NCBI RefSeq assembly: GCF_000711695.1
Contig: NW_013547004.1
Span: forward strand, 1-64,000
Length of the DNA: 64,000 bases
From: Tilletiaria anomala UBC 951
Taxonomy: Eukaryota > Basidiomycota > Exobasidiomycetes > Georgefischeriales > Tilletiariaceae
Direction: 5' to 3'
Positions 33,625 to 46,139 of the stretch are shown piece by piece. The translations under genes and the position numbers were made by a program. Within the stretch, counting starts at the first letter, position 1. The number at the start of each line of letters is the position of its first letter. The notes under the pieces are model-generated. The model had not been told where the DNA came from and made no database searches. It was given only the letters and a program-made list of their open reading frames with translations.

Positions 33625-36600
33625 ATGAATGCGTATTCTTCAAGTAATGCTCCGCGGCCTAGCGCAGGCCCCTCCAATAGCCGAGCAGGCTACATGGCGC
33701 AACCGCAGCCGGGGATGGGCGCGATGGGCATGGGCATAGCACCGCCACCGCAGCAGCAGCAAGCATACAAGGGAACACTTCCACCAGGGACCAAGGTCGC
33801 AGTCGGCAACATCACCGTAACTGTCAAGCGATATTTGAGTGAAGGTGCGTGCGTCTCGCGAAAGCGCCATGTACCGAGGCGAACACCGCTTTTGACAGGC
33901 ATCTCTTTGTTCGCTCTCGCAAAGGCGGTTTCGCGCATGTCTACCTCGTCACTTCCTCTCAGCCTATTCCGATCCCATTATCGTCCGCTGGCAGCGTAGG
34001 GGCTAGTACCTCTGGCCTGGCGAGCCGTGCAACGCGGCCCGAGACGGTGCACGTGTTGAAGCGCATGGCCGTACCGGATAAAGACGCGCTTGCGACTGTG
34101 CGCAGCGAAGTGGAAGCGCACAAACTCTTGCGAAACCAGCCAAACATTGTCCACTTCATAGAAGCCTCAGCAACGGCGCTGTCCTCTGGCGGGTACGAGA
34201 TTTTTATCCTGATGGAATACTGTCCCGGCGGCGGGATCATCGACCTAATGAACGCGCGTCTTCGCGATCGACTGCGCGAGCACGAGATCCTCAAGATCTT
34301 CAGCGATGTCTGCGCCGGCGTGGCCGTCATGCACCACCTCGATCCACCGCTGATGCACCGGGATCTCAAAGTGGAGAACATCCTGCTGTCGCCTGCACCC
34401 GCGGACAACCCGTCGATCGGGCCGACATACAAGCTGTGCGATTTCGGATCCGCCGCACCGGTCCTCTCGCGTCGAGCGCCAAAGAGCTTGGACGAGATCA
34501 AGCGCGTCGAGGCTGACCTGAACCGCTCGACGACGCTGCAGTATCGCGCGCCAGAGATGGTCGACGTCTACCAGCGCCGCGTGATCGACGAGAAGTCGGA
34601 CATCTGGGCGCTAGGCGTGCTATTGTACAAGCTCTGCTACTACACCACCCCATTTGAGGAGAACGGCGGTGGACCGCTCGCTATCCTTAGCGCCAACTAT
34701 CGCTTCCCGCCCAGTCCTGTCTATTCGCAGAACCTCAAGAATCTTATTGGTACGATCCTTGCGGACTTGGTTGCTCAGGACATGAGATTTGACACCTTTT
34801 TTTCTTCCTTTCAAATGGCACCTCCTTGCAGCCTCTCTCCTGCGGGAACAATCAACCGATAGACCGACGATCGATCAGGTTCTCATCCGCGTGCACCGTC
34901 TACTGGGCTCTAAGCCGCCAGCTGCGGCCATGCACTATGCACAGCAACTCACCGATGGGAAACAGGTCACGCCCTTGCCGAACGTGGTATTCATTTCGTC
35001 TTCCTCTTCGTCTGTCACTGCAGCAGCGGTTGCCAGCGGGAGACAAGCGATGGGGCCGCCGCCGCCGCAGCAGCAGCAGCAACCAGTGCAAAGGCATCCC
35101 ATGCGGTCTTTCGACGACACGACAATCATCAACTCAGCTTCATGCGCCGCTTCGGCTACCGCTTCAGGCGGCCTAAGCGTCCGGTCGCGCGTCAGCGACT
35201 TGATTCAGCATGCGCAGGCCGGAGATGAGGAGGCTAGGCGTAAAGCTGAGGTCGACGCGCTGAAAGACTCGGTCATACCGATGCGCAGAGGCAGGCCCGT
35301 CAAGGGTGCCGCCGCCGCTGCTTCGTCAGGAGCTGCAGTTTCTGCAAAGCCAGTCATGCGGCAATTGACCGGCGAAAGGAACGTTGTTGATGACGGTGGA
35401 AAGGGCGCGGCGGACATGGCCGCTTTCGGCGGAAGTGCAACAGTGGGAAGGAACTTTGACTTGCCATTCTCAGCGCAGGCAGCAGGATCGTCCTCCAAGA
35501 GTTCGATCCTATTTGGTGGCTTTGAGGATTCCTTCACACCGACGGCGGCAGCGTTGTCGCCTTCGCAAGGAGTATCCCAGCAAGTTTCTGGTAACAGCAC
35601 CGCATCCTCTCCTGCTGCCACCGGCAACACATCGGCGCGCTCTGCAATGCTCCTTAACCATAGTCCAGAAATGCCAGGCTTTCACTCACCATCGCTTGCG
35701 CCTTCGCTGTCGTTTTCGCCCAAGCCACCGGGTCTGTCGCCTCAGGCGAGCGCCACCGCGGGAATACACAGAACCCAGCCGGCCGGCTCGGTGTCCTCGC
35801 TTTCGAAGACTTTCGGCGAAGCCACCAGCCGCAGTGGTGCGAATGGAGATAGAGAGGATGATGCCTCGAATCGCTTTCCGAGCGTTAAGGAACTCGATGC
35901 GCGGTATGCACCTAATGCGCACGGTGATGTCACCTCGCCCATCCTTTCGCCGCCGATCGTCGCCAGCTCGCCAGCTCCATCTGTGGAAGTTGCGCCGCCA
36001 TCGCTGCCACCTAGGGACAGGCACAAGCCGCCGCTGTCAATCCCGACCAGTGTCTCGCCCCGCCAGTCCGTAGGCGCAATGGCGAGCAGATTCAACAGCA
36101 GCGTCAGCCCGGCAGCGGACAAAACTTGCTCGTCTTACTCGCCGACGGGAACGACCACCAAGGGTGCAGCGGGTTTGCTAGCTGACAGGTGGCCGCGTGG
36201 CATAAAAGGGGGCTTGATGTCTCCTTCGTCGTCGGCATCAGCTGCGCAAGCCGACAGGCGGCCTGCACAGCCTGAGGAGTTCGATCGGAGCAACGTGAAA
36301 GACCGCACTCACCCCCCTCCGGCGTGTGCTCCTCCGCGCGACTGGCTGACGGGCGACGACACGGATGATGCAATCGTGACCAAACTCGCGCCTGCGTCGT
36401 CCGAAGCAGCAAATGCACAGCCCGTGGACGCTCACGTTGCACTGACTGCCGCATTGGAATCCGACAGCGGCGATGAGCCCGAAGAACCGGAGGATGTCGG
36501 TGGCAGTGCTCTTGCGAGAAAGTACGCACGTCAACCGGAAGGGTTGTCCTCCCCCCAGCAGGGTGATGCGGACAAAGCAGCCGGCACTACTCCACATAGG

Positions 36601-37887
36601 GTCAAGACGCCTTCTTGGCTGGTCGAGACGACTGCAGATGTTGCTCCATCGAGGCAAAAGTCATCCAAAAGGTTGGAATCAGTGCCGTCAAAGATTCACG
36701 GCGCAGTCGGTGCTGTTGATTCAGCGCCATCTGCTGCTGCTGCCGCCGATGACTTTGCCGATGAGGATGACCGTGACCTCGCTGTCATCGAGGGCAGGCT
36801 GCCGAGCGAGCGCAAGCAAGTTCCCGCGCCGGCATGGGACGAGATGGATGAGACGGAGATGCGAGCGCTGCCGCAGCAGCCCATGTCTCTATCTGATGGT
36901 CATACCAACATGCCGGCTGCTGATGCTCTTCCGCCCCATACAAAGCCGGCGGCAGGACCCGCGCAAGTAGCACCACCACCTGCGCAGATGGCCACGTTGA
37001 AGCAATACGTCGATGCTGCCACCTCTCCACCACCATCTGCCATCGATGCCTTTGCGCCGGCGGACAAGGTGGATGTGCAGGCTCCCACGTTCGCGCCCGA
37101 CGCGAGTAAGGTAGAGGGCGAATGGTCAGCATCGCCGCCCAGTGCACGGACACCCACCATTTCGGAGCGCATGCATGAGCTACAGGTTGCCGCATCCTCC
37201 TCTCAGCCGATCACCCCGGATACACGATCTTCCCCTGTCGCCTCTGTTGGCGGGGCTTCCGTACGCGACCGCTACAAGCCGCAATCGCACAAGACGGCAG
37301 TAGCGTCGAGCAGCGTCAACGGCAATGGCCGCCACGAGCCGCAGGTGATCCTCCCGCGGCTGGTACAGACTCGGCGGGACAATTCCTCAGCGTTGATCGC
37401 GGCTGCGAAGCGCGCATCAGCAGCGGCTCCTGCGTCCAGTCTGAAACCATGGGAGCGCGAAGCTGCTGCCGCTGCGGAGTTCAACAGGGCTGGCGTGGTC
37501 AAGAGCACCAGCAGCGCCGCCGGCGCCGACGCCGCTCATGACGACGATGAGGCGGGCGGCCCTAGCCCTGCCACCGCATCGCACCACCTGGGTAGCGGCA
37601 GCATCGCTGGGGCCAGCGAGGCGCAAGAGCGGTTCCGCGGCGTGAGCGACTTAATCAGCAAGTGGCAGGCGAACGCCAAAGCACAGGCTCCAGGGTGGGG
37701 ACGCATAGGCGAGACGGCAGGTAGCAGCAACCACACCGCATCGTCGGGCGCAACAGCAGGAGGCATGGGTGCGCTGCGTGCAGGGCCTAATCTGGGAGAG
37801 GCTGCTGCGGATGTCGGCAGCAAACGCACGAGCAGTGTCTTGCCTCGCTCGGCTACCACTCATCGATTGCCTGGGACGGATATTTGA
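33625..37887 (+). CDS. Ark/Prk (NAK) family serine/threonine kinase
   Basis: Numb-associated-kinase family member like yeast Ark1/Prk1/Akl1, which phosphorylate endocytic coat proteins (Pan1/Sla1 type) and control cortical actin patches. Exons 33625-33844, 33925-34749, 34832-37887 (1366 residues). Kinase domain about residues 55-350: glycine loop GGFAHVYLV split by intron 1, VLKRM (catalytic Lys), ILMEYCPGGGIIDLMNARL, HRDLKVENILL, DFGSA (typical NAK form of DFG), TTLQYRAPEMVDVY, SDIWALGVLLYKLCYYTTPF and, after intron 2, SLLREQSTDRPTIDQVLIRV. The remaining 1000 residues are disordered, rich in Ser, Pro, Ala and Gln, with scattered SPxxSP-like proline motifs and a C-terminal VSDLISKWQANAK helix. 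The start is the ATG at 33625; an upstream hydrophobic-looking frame is leader. Confidence 0.92.
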
Positions 37888-39532
37888 GAGGCAGAGCTTA
37901 GCAGAGCATGGGAGCGGAGGGGGGGGTGATCGCCTGGCGTTACGCTCGTGCGCTGCACCATACCCTCACTTCACAGGAACGCATGGAGCACTGCAGCGTA
38001 ACAGCCCATCAAGCACCAATCATCTATGATGAAACGCCTCGTTTACAATGTCGCTATTCTCATGATGCCTTGGGCCGTCTAACGCTTTCCGTGGAACATG
38101 CCCAGTTTGGGCAGACTCAGCCTTGCGACGAGGATTAGATGTCTTGCCTCCTCGCGCTCGCCTCCCTGATGTCAATACAGAGAGTCCCCCAAGCGCAAGG
38201 GCAGAAGGGCTCGCGGCCTCAGCGGCAAGGCAGTGTGCATGAACATGCTGATAACCTGATGCGGCTAATGCGCCAGCTTTGCAACGTGGTAACAGTTGTT
38301 GCCTGATCATGGATGACGTGCGAGCTGCGAAAGCATGTAGAGTGTGGAGGCTGTACTCGAATGTATCCAGACGCAGTTAGGTCATGAGAGGTTGAGAGCA
38401 TGTGTAAGTGCGTCTCGGCACTTTTTGCGTGTTCCTTTCATTGCAAAACTTTCCCCATATTTCTTTCCCCATGGGGATTATGTGCACTATGAATCGCAGA
38501 GACGCTAGGCACGCAGGCAACTGCTCGACTGTGACGAACAGCCGATGGAGACGGGAGAGGGCCGGCCGCTTGGTCGCTCGACGAATTTCGAACTCGTGCG
38601 AACGGTTTCGAACTGCACGTGGTGCAACGTGCATCCGTCACTTGCAACTCTCCAAAAAGGGGCAAAGGCTGCGGAAGCGAATACTGCACACCGCATGCAG
38701 CTGGTCGAGCAAACTCGAGCCAGCATGAGCCTTTCCTGTTTGTCCCTGTCCGGCAGATGAACTATGATCCACAAAACACATGTTGTAGACTTTGCCCCAG
38801 CTGGTGGCCTGGCTGCTGCTTGCTGGAACCAAACCAAAAAAAAACCCGGACGTGCGGCTGGCCAGTGGCCCGCTCCTCTTCTCGGGTGTCCTCAGTGTCG
38901 ATGTAGTAGTATGTATGCCACTGCTGGTCGCTGATCATGAACACGGCCAGTGTGGGGTGCGAGCGCTAGAGAGAGAGCAAAGCGAAATTCGAAGCCTCAC
39001 GGGGAGTTCGTGCTTCGTGTCTCGCTGCAGCTGTGTTACCCAGACTCGCTCGCCAGCGAGAAAAATGCGGGAGCAAGTCAAGTCATCGGCTGGATCATGT
39101 CTCGCTCGTCCGGGAACCTGGTGCAGACTGTCGCAATGCAGTCGCCACACACTCCTGACGGCTGCCGATGGGGAGCGCTTGAAGGTGGGTCAACGGGCGT
39201 TCGGAGGACTGGTGCAGTGCTTGCAACTCAACTCGAGTGGTCTGCAGGCGACAGACACTGGCGCGGTGCTGGCGCTTCCGCTCACACAAGTTCGAGACAT
39301 CGCCTCTTGGGCTCCGGCGGGATTCGGGAGAGAGCCGTTCCGCTCCCTGTGTGGTGTTCTTGTCTCTGCGGTCACCGGTCGCCTGTCTTTGTCGAAGAAA
39401 GTGCTAGCGAAACTTTTTCAAACCCTCTCTCGTTTGCAGGACGAAACTTTTGCTTCCCCTCGTCATCGGTATACCGTAAAGTGATCTGACGCCTGAAAAT
39501 TTCATGTTATGAACCCCGCCATCGAATGGATG
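37888..39532. other. Intergenic, kinase 3' flank
   Basis: About 1.6 kb without a convincing gene. Several open frames of 80-110 codons overlap in different frames with no family motif. A fragment around 38575-38625 superficially resembles a tRNA T-arm (repeated TTTCGAACT) but has no acceptor stem or anticodon arm. Confidence 0.4.
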
Positions 39533-39857
39533 TTGTATATATGGACCCCCCTCCCCTTTCCCCATTTCAGTCTTTCCTCCCTCACCCCATACCCCCTCTC
39601 CAACTCGGAGCATCATATACGTCGTTTCTTAGACTTGCCTTTTTGCAAAGTGCGGTCCAACCACTCGCTCTTTCGCCGGCTGACTCGAGCTCTTCGAGTG
39701 CAGCGCCCCCCGAAATAGCGACCCCGAGGCACACGCCGCACCGCCCCTTTCTTCTCACTACAGCTCTTTCCAGCGAGCTATTCTTTTGCACCTAGACCGC
39801 AATAGATTCACGCAAGCACCAGCTAGATCTCGCAACCTAGACCATCTATCTTATTAG
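39533..39857 (+). promoter_or_regulatory. Core promoter and first leader exon of elongation factor 3
   Basis: TATATAT at 39536-39542 is followed within about 20 bases by a long CT-rich block (39545-39605) and further pyrimidine-rich sequence to 39857. This layout (TATA, then CT block, then start sites) is typical of strongly expressed fungal housekeeping genes. Confidence 0.6.
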
Positions 39858-40076
39858 GTAAGTTGAGCTTGCGATTTGTGTGGCGATGGCGAGCTGGCGG
39901 GCGCTTGCGATTGGGCGGGCGGAAAGCGTGTTCGCGCGGTGCGACAAAAGTTTCGAAAAAAAATTCGCACACCGTGGCTCGTGGCATCGTGTTTTTTTTA
40001 CCTCGCACTCTTTTACACCCTTTGCCCGTCCGCGTCTCACACCTTTATTTTCTTTCTTGCGAACGGGCTGCTGACA
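39858..40076 (+). other. Probable intron in the EF3 5' leader
   Basis: A near-consensus donor (TTAG|GTAAGTTGA) at 39858 and an acceptor CTGACAG ending at 40076, 11 bases before the EF3 ATG, with CT/T-rich sequence (ATTTTCTTTCTTGC) ahead of it. Leader introns are common in highly expressed fungal translation-factor genes. Inference from sequence only. Confidence 0.65.
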
Positions 40077-40087
40077 GTCTACCCTCA

Positions 40088-43000
40088 ATGGCTTCTTCCT
40101 TGTCAGAAAAAATGTCTCCCGCTGTTACTGGTGTCCCCTCGACTGCGGGCACTCCCGCGCAGGTCCCGGCCAAGGCCGCTAAGAACTCGTCAGCCGCCAC
40201 GGAGGGTAGCGCCTCCAAGGAGACCGGTCTCGAGGCTTCGCGCCTGCTCTCTTCCGGTGACAAGGAGGCCGTGCAGGAGCTGGTCAGCCTTGTCAAAGCC
40301 GAGGGTCCAAAGGCGCTCGTCAGCCTCGATATTGAGGATGTCATCGTTAAGGGCCTCGCCGACAAGAAGAACGCCGACGTCCGCGAAGGAGCTGCCAACC
40401 TGCTCTCGTCACTTTGCGAGCAGGGTGTTGGCCACGAGGTCGAGCCATTCATCTTTGCCAAGGTGTTCGAGTCGATGGTCGAGGCGATGGGCGACAAGGA
40501 GAAGTCGGTCCGCGAGGCGGCTCTCGTTGCCCTACGCTCATTTGTTCAGATCATGTCGTCGTGGGCTGTCCCGAACGTGCTCAAGGTCCTCCTCGTCCAG
40601 GTTCGTACCGCCGGAAAGTGGCAGGTTAAGACGGGCTGCGTTGCGCTCCTCGAGGAGCTCGTCACCGCCTCGCCTGACCGCATGGCCGCTGCCATGCCAG
40701 ACATCATCCCCGTTATGTCGGAGGTGATCTGGGACACCAAGACAGACGTGCAAAAGGCATCGCGGCTCGCGCTCAACAAGCTCTGCGCTCTCATCTCAAA
40801 CAAGGACATTGAGCGCTTTATTCCGGCGCTGATCACCTCGCTCATCAACCCGGTCGAGGAGGTGCCCAAGACGATCATGCTCCTGTCTGCCACAACGTTT
40901 GTTCAAGAGGTCGACTCGCCGACGCTCGCGCTTATGGCCCCGCTGCTTTCGCGTGGTCTCAACGAGCGTCCGACGGCCACGCGCCGCAAGGTCGCTGTCA
41001 TTATTGACAACATGGCAAAGCTCGTTGACAATGAGCGCACCGTTCGCCCGTTCCTGCCCAAGCTGTTGCCAGGCTTGATCAAGATGGAGACAACCATGGC
41101 CGACCCAGAGGCGCGCTCTGTTGTTCAGCGCGCTATCAAGACGTTGCGCGAGATTGGCCAGGTCACCGGCGACGGCTCGGAGGTCAAGCCGCTGGACGAT
41201 GTCGAAGTCAAGACGACGCTCGACTTGGTCAACAAGACGTTCAAGGACAAGAAGGTTGACAACAGCCAGGCACAACTCGTTGCATACATAGCACTACTCG
41301 CCGCCAACCTGGCCAACTCGCGCAACTTTGAGCCGACCGAGTGGGAGAGCACGCTTGCGCCTTACATTCTTCTCAACAAGAGCGCCACCAAGGAGGGCGC
41401 GACCGCCATCGCGAGCGAGCTGCTCAAGGCACTGGCCAAGAGCACTGGCGAGGAGGTTGAGATCTTTGACGACGAGGAGGAGGGTGAGGACCTGTGCAAC
41501 TGCCAGTTCTCGCTTGCCTACGGTGCCAAGATTCTGCTCAACACGGCCACGCTCCGCCTCAAGCGCAGCCACCGCTACGGTCTCTGCGGCCGCAACGGTT
41601 CTGGCAAGTCAACGCTCATGCGTGCCATCCAGAATGGTCAGGTTGAGGGTTTCCCTTCGCCGGACGTCGTCCGCACCTGGTACGTCGAGCACGACCTTGA
41701 CGGCTCCGAGGGCACTATCTCGATCATCGACTTTATTCTCGCCGACAAGCGCCTCGACATCACGCGCGATGAGGCCGCCAAGACGCTCGCCGAGATGGGC
41801 TTTGACGAGCAGCGCCAAGTTTCCCCCGTCGCTGGTCTCTCTGGTGGTTGGAAGATGAAGCTCGCGCTCGCTCGTGCCATTCTCTTCAAGGCCGACATTC
41901 TCCTTCTGGATGAGCCGACCAACCACTTGGACGTTGTCAACGTCGCCTGGATCACCAACTACCTGCAGACCACCTCGGCCACCTCGATCATCGTCTCGCA
42001 CGACTCGAAGTTCCTCAACAATGTCTGCACAGACATTCTCCACCTTAACCGTTTCAAGATCAAACGCTATCCGGGCAACCTCAATGCTTTTGTCAAGCGT
42101 GTCCCCGAAGCAAAGGCATACTCGGAGCTTAACTCGGGCGAGGACTACTCGTTCAAGTTCCCCGAGCCACCTCTGCTAGATGGTGTCAAGACCAAGGAAA
42201 AGTCGCTACTCAAGATGCGCGATGTCACCTTCCAGTACCCCGGCACGCCCGCGCCGCAGCTCAAAGGCATCAGCATGCAGGTTTCGCTCTCGTCGCGTGT
42301 CGCCATCCTTGGGCCAAACGGTTCAGGCAAGTCGACCCTCGTCAAGCTCATGGTTGCGGACAACGAGCCTAACTCGGGAGAGGTGTGGAAGCACCCGAAC
42401 TTGGTCATTGGCTACGTTGCCCAGCACGCGTTCCACCACATTGACCAGCATCTCGACAAGACCCCACTGGACTACATGCTCTGGCGTTACCAGACTGGTG
42501 AGGATCTCGAGGAGATGCTCAAGAACCAGAGCAAGGAGCTGAGCGAGGAGGAGAAGGCGCTCTTGAAGAACGGCGAGGTGTACGTGCACGAAGGCGTCAA
42601 GCGCATCATCGAGAGCATCGTCGCGCGCAAGAAGCTCAAGAACTCATACCAGTACGAGGTCTCCTTTAAGCAGTACTCGTCTGCCGACAATCTCTGGTTG
42701 TCGCGAGACGAGCTGATCAAGCGTGGCTTTGAGAAGAAGGTGCTTGAGTTTGACAGCAAGGAGGCACAGCGTCTCGGTATGAACCGCCCGCTCGTCCGCA
42801 AGGAGATCGAGCAACACTTTGAGGACTTTGGTCTCGAGCGCGAGTTTACCTCGCACAACACCATGCGCGGTCTCTCCGGAGGTCAAAAAGTCAAGGTCGT
42901 TCTCGCCGCCGCCACATGGCGACGCCCTCACGTCATCATTCTCGATGAGCCATCGTACGTTGTTTTTCCCCAATCCGCATCGATCGGCGCTTTTGCTAAC

Positions 43001-43564
43001 CATGGACCCTTACTATTTCGCCATGAATTTACACAGTAACTTCTTGGATCGCGAATCGCTTGCAGCACTCATCAATGCGTTGAAGACCTTTGACGGCGGT
43101 GTCTGCCTGATCACGCACTCTCTCGAAGTCTCCGAGGGCGTGTGTACCGAAGTGTGGGCCATGGACGGGGGTCTCCTTCGTGCCTCTGTAAGTCACTGTC
43201 TATATCATAGCTGTTCTCCTGGCGGTACGATCGAGTCTGCTGACACAAACGTGCCTTCTAATCTGCACGATTAACAGGGGCACAACTGGATCGAGGGCCA
43301 AGGCTCTGGGCCAAAGCTGCAGGCTAAGGAGGATGAGGAGGACAAATTCGATGCGATGGTGAGCTTGAGAGTCCTTCATCGATTGAAAACGGCTACTGAC
43401 ACGATGCTCCATGATCGCACGATCTTCCGCAGGGGAACAAGATCGAGAAGAAGGAGAAGAAAAAGGTACTCTCGAGCGCCGACAAGCGCAAGGCAAAGAA
43501 GGACCGGATGGCAAAGAAGAAGGCCGGCACGTACGACTCGGCCGACGAGCTGGACGACCTATAG
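40088..43564 (+). CDS. TEF3: Translation elongation factor 3
   Basis: Fungal ribosome-bound ATPase that helps release E-site tRNA during elongation. Exons 40088-42954, 43037-43187, 43278-43358, 43433-43564; 1076 residues against about 1044 in yeast. Order: Ala/Pro/Ser-rich N-terminal extension; HEAT repeats to about residue 400; ABC1 with Walker A GRNGSGKST, signature LSGGWKMKLALARA and Walker B ILLLDEPTNHLD; ABC2 with GPNGSGKST, the inserted chromodomain-like region (about 42600-42790), signature LSGGQKVKVVLAAATWRRPH and Walker B IILDEPSNFLDR, whose serine codon is split by intron 1; then GHNWIEGQGSGP, EDEEDKFDAMGNKI and a lysine-rich tail. ABC2 has DEPSN where many relatives have DEPTN. Codon choice is strongly C-ending, fitting high expression. 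Confidence 0.97.
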
Positions 43565-44116
43565 AAGGGGATGGATCGCTGGCTTGCTTTTCGCGTGTCT
43601 TCATCTTTTTCACATAGACTGTACAGTACCACTCTTCACCCGCTTGAAAGTACACTTGGTTTGCCTGCAATCATTGTCTTGCGTGCTTCCGCCTGACCTT
43701 CCCCATCATGATGCATCACGCGTCGGGCGTGGCAATGTTTCCAGGGCCAGCGATCAGCCTTGAGCTGCATGCACTGGGCGAGCTTGGGCGCAACGCTCAT
43801 ATAAGCGAGGTATCAGAAACGAGCTCTAGGCTGGCAGCATAGTAGACTGGCACACGTGACCATATTTATGTCCCGCGGCTGCCGCAGACAGCGACAGCGC
43901 TGCAAGAGTGCGAGCCGGGTGGCATAGAAACCTCAAGCCTGCCGAAACATCCTACCCTCTCCCCTCATTCGGAGGGAGCTCACTCGTCACTTTGCGTTCA
44001 GACCATGCATCTGCACGGTCACGGCGACCAAAAGGTAGCGATTACAAAACAAGCCATCCTGCTATCCGATCTGCCACGAGCGATCTAAGCTGCGCTCCTC
44101 GACCCGCGCTTCCACA
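43565..44116. other. Intergenic, EF3 3' flank and VanZ-like promoter
   Basis: About 550 bases. Nothing recognisable beyond flanking sequence; no tRNA fold found on inspection. Confidence 0.4.
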
Positions 44117-45275
44117 ATGCCGCGCTTAGAATCGACGCTAGGAGACTCAGCTAACCCACGGAGCTACCTACGAGACTGCAGATCCCTTCTATCATGGAAT
44201 GGCTCCGGCGTTGGCCGGCGGAAAGAGCTGCTTAAGTCGATCTTACTGCGAAGTGTCCGGATCAAGCTATCGGCAGATGAAGCGTCAATCTTACCTCTCC
44301 GACTACGACCGGCGTTCATCGTGCTGAACGTGCTAGACTTGGTGTTGCTTGGCTTTCTAGGCTTTCATCCTAATGCGAGAGACTACGTCGCCATTAACGA
44401 CAAGATTCTGCATTTTCTGTGTTTCTTTATTGTGCGTATTTCTGCTGAGTGTATGGCCAAGCGGCTCGAAATTTCGAGCTGACGGTGATTTCACCCTATC
44501 ACTCTGTATACTCGCGGCAGGCGACAGCGTTGTTCTATTGCATATTCGACGTCGATGACTCTGCCCGTCGATATTGGTTCTGGAGACACGCTTCCCTTTA
44601 CCTCACATTCGTCACATGCTTCGTAGTCGGTTGCATTGGCTCCGAAATCGTACAAAGCTTACTACCCGTGAGTCTGACGATGCCTTCCTCGTGCCCTCTC
44701 TCCACCTTCTGACTTGCGATGAAGCATGCTAAGTCAAAAAGATCTTCTTCCCCCTCTTCCCTCGACCCCCGATCTGTTTCACCTGCCATGATTCCGCGCA
44801 GTACAAAATTTTTCAATGGGGTGACGTGATCGCGAATCTGTGCGGCTCTGCGCTCGGTCTCCTCGTGTCGTACCATGCCGAAGCGCGGTACCGAGTGCGA
44901 CGCGAGATCGAGCGCCTATATCAGCCGCTAGACGCAGAGGACTACGGAGACGAAGACGAGGATGACTTTGGAGCTGACTTGGAGAGCGGACGAGCATCAG
45001 ATCCGCGAGGACAGCCAGGTGGTGCGCAGCAGCACGATAAGGATACCAATCGGTTACATTTTGGAGGGGTCTGGAATGTTGACGATGATGCGCCGTTTGC
45101 CACAGACCCCGCCCTCGCGCCTGTATCTGCATCAGAATCAATATCGAAGCAGCAGGCAGCCAACACCGCGTCAATCGAAACTCCCCCTGTCCCGCAACCG
45201 TTCTCGATCGCCGGGGAAGACGAAGAGTCGGAGCAGGCACAAGAAGCTTGGTCGGAACAGCGCGATACGACATGA
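44117..45275 (+). CDS. VanZ-like integral membrane protein
   Basis: Fungal protein with a VanZ-like domain; bacterial VanZ gives teicoplanin resistance, but the fungal role is unknown. Exons 44117-44431, 44521-44667, 44802-45275, phase 0 throughout, 311 residues. Membrane segments: LRPAFIVLNVLDLVLLGFLG, then NDKILHFLCFFIATALFYCI (the conserved DK..H...F motif of VanZ), YLTFVTCFVVGCIGSEIVQS and WGDVIANLCGSALGLLVSYH (the conserved D...N..G...G motif). The cytosolic tail is acidic (EDYGDEDEDDFGADLE) and Ser/Gln-rich. The start ATG follows a stretch without an upstream in-frame ATG; the first 60 residues are poorly conserved, so an internal start is possible. Confidence 0.88.
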
Positions 45276-46139
45276 TGGATCCTACCTTGTCTGCACATGC
45301 TAGATTGTTTTCTTTCAGCGGGGTGCTAGAGAACAAGTCGGCTCGTTACGCAGAGCAATCATTCTCCCTCTCGATGGCGCGGCGTCCAGGTCGACAGTGA
45401 AAGATGGCATTCCATCAGCGCCCCGTATGCTAAAATTTACGTGCGATCCGAATGCCGTGGCAGAGGCAGTGAAGCGTGACCACTGGCTTGCGTACTTTCG
45501 CCATGCTCTTCTGGAATAGCTCGGCGGCAGGCTTGTGGGTCGTCAGGGGACAGGTGCCGCGTTCTCCGACATTTCGAGAGCACAAGGTCGGTACAAGTAA
45601 ATATGTTCTGTCAATTGTATGTATTGCCATTAGCGCGCAAGACTGAATTATACATGTGATCGAAATCCTAGGCGGCCTGACACACAAGCGTCCGTATCGC
45701 ATGCAAGCGACATGCGGTGCAGTAAGGCAGTGCGACTCTGTCGTCCGCTCTGAAATCGAGAAAGAATGTCTATGCTGAATTAAGTTGAGTGCTTTGTTGT
45801 ACAAATGCTGTGAGTCGACGTCAAATGGCAAGGATGGGTTGGAATGGACGATCGGCAGAGGAAACTGTAATCCTGACGTCGAAAGGTGACGAGTGCACAC
45901 TCTCCAGGACGCAGTGAGCTTGATGAATGACGATGAGAAGCTCATGGTGGCTTTCAAGAAATCGAAGTCGGAAGGTGATACGCTGCGGATGGAAGATAGG
46001 TGGGCAAAGAACAAAGGCGAAGGCACGCAAAAATCGTATGGTATGCAACGCGCGGCACTCCGTGATCTCATCTTTGCGGTGATGCGAAGGCAAAGCTGGC
46101 GTCTAGTCTATGGTTGCAGTGGACTTGATACTTTCTTGA
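45276..46139. other. Convergent intergenic region VanZ-like/ROT1
   Basis: About 860 bases between two convergent genes. The plus strand contains an open stretch from about 45907 to 46165 with protein-like content (SLMNDDEKLMVAFKKSKSEG, LRMEDRWAKNKGEGTQKSYG, MQRAALRDLIFAVMRRQ); it overlaps the ROT1 end and I cannot name it. A minus-strand frame (45430-46071) has no motif. Confidence 0.35.

Noticed and set aside
38575-38625. tRNA-like TTTCGAACT words
   Set aside because: No acceptor stem, D-arm or anticodon arm can be paired around them.
45430-46071. A 213-codon minus-strand frame between the VanZ-like gene and ROT1
   Set aside because: No homology-like segment, and it could not be joined to ROT1 as a missing anchor exon in phase.
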